Source: Symsagittifera roscoffensis
Taxonomy: Eukaryota > Xenacoelomorpha > Acoela > Convolutidae
Length of the DNA: 64,000 nt
Direction of reading: 5' to 3'
Assembly: GCF_963678635.1 (NCBI RefSeq)
Contig: NC_087068.1
Span: 36,155,436 to 36,219,435 of the forward strand
Position numbers and translations under genes: made by a program. Shown here piece by piece: positions 62,501 through 64,000 of the stretch. Under the pieces are notes generated by a model that saw nothing but the letters and a program-made list of their open reading frames with translations, made no database searches and was not told where the DNA came from. Positions within the stretch are counted from its first letter, which is position 1. Each line of letters starts with the position of its first letter.

Positions 62501-62743
62501 GCCGTTTGAGATGAATCAACTTGAGAATCGTCTATAGTTTCCGGGTCAGGTGGCCGAATCACTACTTCGTCCGGTAGGTTTTCATCATAATCCAGTTCCT
62601 CAGTTTCATTTGACTGAAAAGCAAATTATAAAATTAAGGATAACTAACTTAGATAAAAAAGACGTCTGTATCTCAAAGAAAACAGTAAGTAATCATACCT
62701 TCATCGAATCCAATTGCGGGGTTATATCGATGACCGAAACCAT
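44573..62743 (-). CDS. ZC3H18: Zinc finger CCCH domain-containing protein 18 ortholog, 14 coding exons (888 aa)
   Basis: Exons read from the sequence, high to low: 62743-62699, 62613-62500, 58642-58378, 56956-56667, 49788-49625, 49334-49059, 48761-48708, 48464-48255, 47193-46914, 46772-46749, 46213-46164, 45794-45208, 45133-45083, 44829-44573. All junctions are GT-AG with matching phases and sum to 889 codons. The protein has an acidic N-terminus (DLEDGEVTDSEDE), one CCCH finger (Cys-x7-Cys-x5-Cys-x3-His) encoded by the fourth exon, a conserved WTSGLKDAREMIK segment with DFEQR after it, long Ser/Arg and Ser/Lys-rich regions and a C-terminal coiled coil (LLMAQLAEIEEKIAKTRQK). This order and length fit metazoan ZC3H18, a nuclear factor linking the cap-binding complex and ARS2 to RNA export or exosome decay. 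The weakest junction is the donor GTTGGT at the end of exon 8. Exon 10 is a 24-nt microexon. Confidence 0.85.
46749..46772 (-). other. 24-nt in-frame microexon of ZC3H18
   Basis: It encodes AQKSKNKQ between an acceptor ending GATTTAAG and a donor GTAAGC. Both neighbouring junctions are phase 0, so it can be skipped without changing frame. It falls in a Ser/Lys-rich linker. Confidence 0.7.
47925..48003. repeat. Intronic repeat pair of ZC3H18, copy 1
   Basis: Starts TTGATCAAAGCAAGAATT and ends GTCAAACCGGATTCCGG. It lies in the intron between exons 9 and 8 and is nearly identical to 48595-48674. Confidence 0.8.
48595..48674. repeat. Intronic repeat pair of ZC3H18, copy 2
   Basis: Same orientation as 47925-48003 with about five substitutions. 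It lies in the neighbouring intron between exons 8 and 7. Confidence 0.8.
50283..51311 (+). CDS. LINE ORF1 protein with SGNH/GDSL esterase domain (342 aa)
   Basis: ATG 50283 to TAG at 51309-51311, intact. Residues 1-125 are charged and probably form a coiled or disordered region rich in Asn, Lys and Glu. From about 125 the SGNH hydrolase blocks appear in order: LLLGDSIVNRI (Ser near 131), GGHTISALLERVR, LIGINDC near 178 and DGLHPSDGG near 273 with the Asp-x-x-His pair. These are the four catalytic blocks of the family. Esterase ORF1 proteins occur in CR1/L2-type LINEs, where they are thought to act in RNP or membrane handling. The intact frame contrasts with the broken ORF2. Confidence 0.8.
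   Translation: MFDHETFRNLNDELKYELYKDLIENVTYFKRIIENLTVSTKDEEKGNKFIDLENFKNTGNSKIAGNKFENEWSKIETRSRNQNKRSENNQESKNNQEIKIQATNIQEEKFDQQRKHLFLPREGEYSGLLLGDSIVNRINGEQISENVLARGFGGHTISALLERVRNSKSRHFKHVTTLIGINDCLSNDFDAKEAVSSLEKQIYLVNHKFSPETISLCTVTPLGAFRKDFNPNVQKLNKQILNLVRNVKDLGEVKLDILDINKNFSQNTDALSSDGLHPSDGGVEILVQSFRDYFRGSDINANTCEITTRPRMKQTQQSSNLDPKTAEMIQFFQNGAKFFRKY
51416..54561 (+). pseudogene. LINE ORF2: 2A motif, endonuclease and reverse transcriptase, several frame breaks
   Basis: The N-terminus carries LLLTQSGDVEKNPGP, a full 2A ribosome-skipping motif, near residue 50. An APE endonuclease follows (NLKFVQLNFQS..., LLGDYNINYL, HIDYIISD). The reverse transcriptase spans about 52540-53850, with HVTPLFKK, YRPIS, LLDLSKAFDSI, RGVPQGTVLGPLL and YADDCM at 53679-53696. 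The C-terminal part after the RT resumes at 54109. Breaks are visible near 51845, 52065, 52510 (in an A run), 53850, 53980 and 54090. It cannot make a working protein. Confidence 0.85.
54929..54943 (-). repeat. Short hairpin repeat with CCACTTGC core
   Basis: TTGCA-CCACT-TGCAA is a perfect 5-bp stem. With its flanks (GGAGCTT before, ATACAA after) it closely matches 9664-9690, where paired bases differ together. Confidence 0.6.
55630..55720. repeat. Dispersed family A, copy 1
   Basis: Contains ATTCTGTGAACAAAGTAATTT, AAAGTCTAGTAC and TTGCAATACCCTTGC, then TTGCAAG-TGCAA. Further copies are at 56175, 60286 and 60590, with a diverged one near 58275. Confidence 0.65.
56175..56235. repeat. Dispersed family A, copy 2
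   Basis: GTTTACGGGAAAAAAGTC, TAGTACCCGATTGCAATA and CCCTTGCGATTGCAATGAAAT follow the family order. Confidence 0.65.
57025..57041 (+). repeat. Hairpin repeat, first of a pair
   Basis: CTGTGC-AAATC-GCACAG, perfect 6-bp stem, preceded by GCCGGTTG. The surrounding 45 bp is duplicated 60 bp downstream. Confidence 0.7.
57085..57101 (+). repeat. Hairpin repeat, second of a pair
   Basis: CTGTGC-AAGTA-GCACAG, preceded by GCCGGTTA and followed by ATTCTTCC. It is a duplicate of 57025-57041 with changes in the loop. Confidence 0.7.
58685..58985. repeat. Dispersed family B, second good copy
   Basis: CGCAAGGAAACAGAAAATAA, ACACTTCAACTTTGGAATG, then after a partial internal duplication CAACTTGAGAAAATTGGAT, TTTATTCCGCTGGGAAATAT and TTTCGAAACTAGAAA. 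It matches the order at 43550-43795. Confidence 0.6.
59403..59478 (-). other. tRNA-like sequence (relic)
   Basis: The minus strand over 76 nt has a box-A-like TGGTGCAGTGA, an anticodon-like arm (TGGGA-TGACAAA-TCCCG) and a box-B-like GTTCGATTCC. The acceptor ends do not pair, so it is not a credible functional tRNA. Confidence 0.45.
59753..59823 (-). other. tRNA-like sequence (relic)
   Basis: The minus strand has GTGGCAAAGAGCGAA as a box-A-like region and GGTTCGAATCC, a consensus box B, about 40 nt downstream. Stems are poor. A decayed tRNA or SINE head is likely. Confidence 0.45.
59914..59955 (+). repeat. Hairpin-bearing dispersed repeat, copy 2
   Basis: ATTCCGATTTGATAACACTC followed by GCTAAACAAGCGTAA. 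It matches 11380-11420 with a shortened stem. Confidence 0.6.
60286..60345. repeat. Dispersed family A, copy 3
   Basis: GTTACGGGAAAACAGTCTAG followed by TACCCGGCTTATCGCAAG. The middle of the family unit is missing. Confidence 0.6.
60590..60665. repeat. Dispersed family A, copy 4
   Basis: AAATTCTGTGAAGAACAAAG, TTATTTACTGG, GCCTAGTACCCGG, then TGCTTATCGCAAG. The lead-in matches copy 1. Confidence 0.65.
61264..61960 (+). pseudogene. Decayed 3' part of a retroelement polyprotein
   Basis: Across several frames the plus strand encodes pieces that resemble the region after the reverse transcriptase in a widespread class of animal retroelement proteins: SIPGSQGGLGVFSS near 61290, HIPSVLTPLQDGPI near 61815, and RLDGLTLIPWAVGKQLL then DVTVVDSLAP at about 61857-61935. 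The D...WDVT-like arrangement suggests a nuclease-type fold near the C-terminus. Many stops and shifts make it dead. It sits in intron 2 of ZC3H18. Identification is from remembered family patterns and is moderate at best. Confidence 0.5.
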
Positions 62744-63671
62744 TCTAACTAAATTACTTGAAGCAGAAGACGAAAGTAATCGATTTCATACTTTTCTAAA
62801 AAAAAAAAGTTCAGCAATTGAGATAAATACACAAATAAAGCAGAAAAACGATTTTCGATTAATTGTTTATCAATCATCCTTCAATCACCAATGATCATCG
62901 ATCACATTATATCAACGCTCTGAAAACAGAAACTTTCATCTATCAACCTAAAAAAATTATATTGTAGGCGTTAATTATAAGATCAGGAAGGAGTGCGGTC
63001 TGTATTTACAGAACCGCGTATGCATACTTGTCAGTGAGCACACAAAAACTATATTCACCAACCAGAATCAAGATGAAAAAGCAAACTTGCGAATTAAATT
63101 TTTTGAATTATAATTTCTTTTTTTTTTGTAAATCAGGTCATACGTTATTATGGTAGCCGAAGTTACTTCACTGGTCCTTCACCATATAACCAAGTCCAAG
63201 AACCATTTGAACAAAATAGGAAGAAGTAAAGTATAACGTGAATAAAAGTAAAGAAAAAAAAGTAAATTATAAAAGGGGCCGTCCCGTTTAGGTACGGTCG
63301 TGCACAAGCTGGATAGGGCCCATACCAGCATTATGTAAATACATCAATAAACAATAATGCGGAAATTAAGTCAATTCAACATTTAATGCATTGTCATTAA
63401 TAGTATTCTTTTCTATTCTCTGTTGGTAATCAGAATGTTACTGACAGTTTGAACAGCTCCACGGATATAAGAGGTGATTTTTTCAACAGAGTTCATAAAA
63501 ACAAAAGTAGGAGCAGTGCGGAACAAATACATGAGCTTAGGCATGGCAAAACAATGTCGGAGCAGGAAAAACGCGACGTGTGAAGGCAGTAACGGAAGAT
63601 TCTTGCAGATTCTTTCAGATTCTTGAAGATTCTTTCATTTAACAGCAGCATCGAAATAAACTTCAGGAGAA
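62744..63671. other. Region upstream of the ZC3H18 start; no gene seen
   Basis: It should hold the ZC3H18 promoter and 5' UTR on the minus strand. I see no clear core promoter motif. A run of four 10-bp units resembling AGATTCTTTC lies at 63597-63637. Confidence 0.45.
63597..63637 (+). repeat. Short tandem repeat, four 10-bp units
   Basis: AGATTCTTGC, AGATTCTTTC, AGATTCTTGA and AGATTCTTTC lie in direct succession. Confidence 0.85.
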
Positions 63672-64000
63672 ATGCGTAGAAGCAGGAGGGGCAACCGTGG
63701 TAGCCCCCAGACTGACGATGCGGATACGTCCTGCTCACACAGACCGTGCCAAGCAAGCGGTGATCAATCTCGAGACTGGGTACAGTGTGATGAATGCAAC
63801 TCCTGGTCTCACTCGATCTGTGCTGGGCTACCAATAGAGAATGCCAGCTTATACAACTACAGCTGCCCAAACTGCCGACGCAAAGACACCAAACGCATAA
63901 ACTGTCCTGGATGTAGCATGTCTATTGTGGTTCAGAAGAATGGTTCTCTACGCGTCCATGGACCAGTGGGAAGTCGGTGCCCGTATTCCAACAAATCCCC
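63672..64000 (+). CDS. PHD-finger protein, 5' end only, probable retroelement N-terminus
   Basis: ATG 63672 opens a frame that stays open to the window edge (109 codons seen). After a basic start (MRRSRRGNRG) comes a PHD finger with the Cys4-His-Cys3 pattern: CSHRPC, WVQCDECNSW, HSIC and YSCPNC. A second Cys pair (CPGC) and a segment HGPVGSRCPYSNKSP follow. The combination of an N-terminal PHD finger and this HGP...RCP segment is familiar from the same kind of retroelement polyprotein whose 3' relic lies at 61264-61960. A host PHD gene cannot be excluded without the rest of the frame. Confidence 0.65.
   Translation, partial: MRRSRRGNRGSPQTDDADTSCSHRPCQASGDQSRDWVQCDECNSWSHSICAGLPIENASLYNYSCPNCRRKDTKRINCPGCSMSIVVQKNGSLRVHGPVGSRCPYSNKS

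Noticed and set aside
62550..62894. Plus-strand open frame of 114 codons
   Set aside because: It is antisense to the first two coding exons of ZC3H18, whose minus-strand reading has matching splice phases.
1..64000. CRISPR arrays, operons, riboswitches or ribosomal RNA genes
   Set aside because: No such structures are visible, and the splicing and transposon content show a eukaryotic genome.

Overview
The window reads as nuclear DNA of an invertebrate animal. It is AT-rich and holds spliced genes with GT-AG introns, an ortholog of the metazoan nuclear RNA factor ZC3H18, and several kinds of animal transposable element. I cannot name the phylum. Most of the window is mobile DNA. Only two host genes can be supported, both on the minus strand.

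Layout. 1-2.9 kb: a short tandem duplication and a complete but decayed MULE DNA transposon (272-2862, 9-bp target duplication) with a broken FLYWCH/MULE transposase. 2.9-6.7 kb: non-coding DNA with a duplicated segment and a hAT-type MITE (5201-5626). 6703-9092: a two-exon gene for an unrecognised, largely disordered 748-residue protein. 9.1-13.8 kb: non-coding, with a satellite block of about 170-bp units. 13849-32764: an 18,916-bp LTR retroelement of the Ty3/Gypsy (Metaviridae) type with identical 410-bp LTRs and a 4-bp target duplication. 33.6-38.4 kb: an RNase H-bearing LINE whose 5' part is inverted, the signature of twin priming. 38.4-44.5 kb: repeat-rich non-coding DNA. 44573-62743: ZC3H18, rebuilt here as 14 coding exons with consistent phases (888 codons). 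Its fourth intron carries an antisense LINE with an esterase ORF1 and a 2A peptide. 61.2-61.96 kb (inside intron 1-2 territory of ZC3H18 neighbours and its second intron boundary) holds a dead retroelement fragment, and a PHD-finger ORF runs off the right end of the window.

The most interesting object is the 18.9-kb LTR element. Besides a single 2742-codon Gag-Pol ORF it carries a small basic ORF overlapping the gag start, two tiny membrane-protein ORFs overlapping as ATGA, a 376-codon open frame with no ATG, GTG, TTG or CTG codon, an 869-residue Env-like membrane protein whose start lies inside the end of that frame, and a 599-residue protein of unknown type starting six bases after the Env stop. 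A canonical splice donor follows that last stop, and a 1.6-kb 3' region carries strong palindromes and a 12-bp-stem hairpin. The intact frames and identical LTRs point to a recent insertion of a retrovirus-like element with an accessory gene block that I do not recognise.
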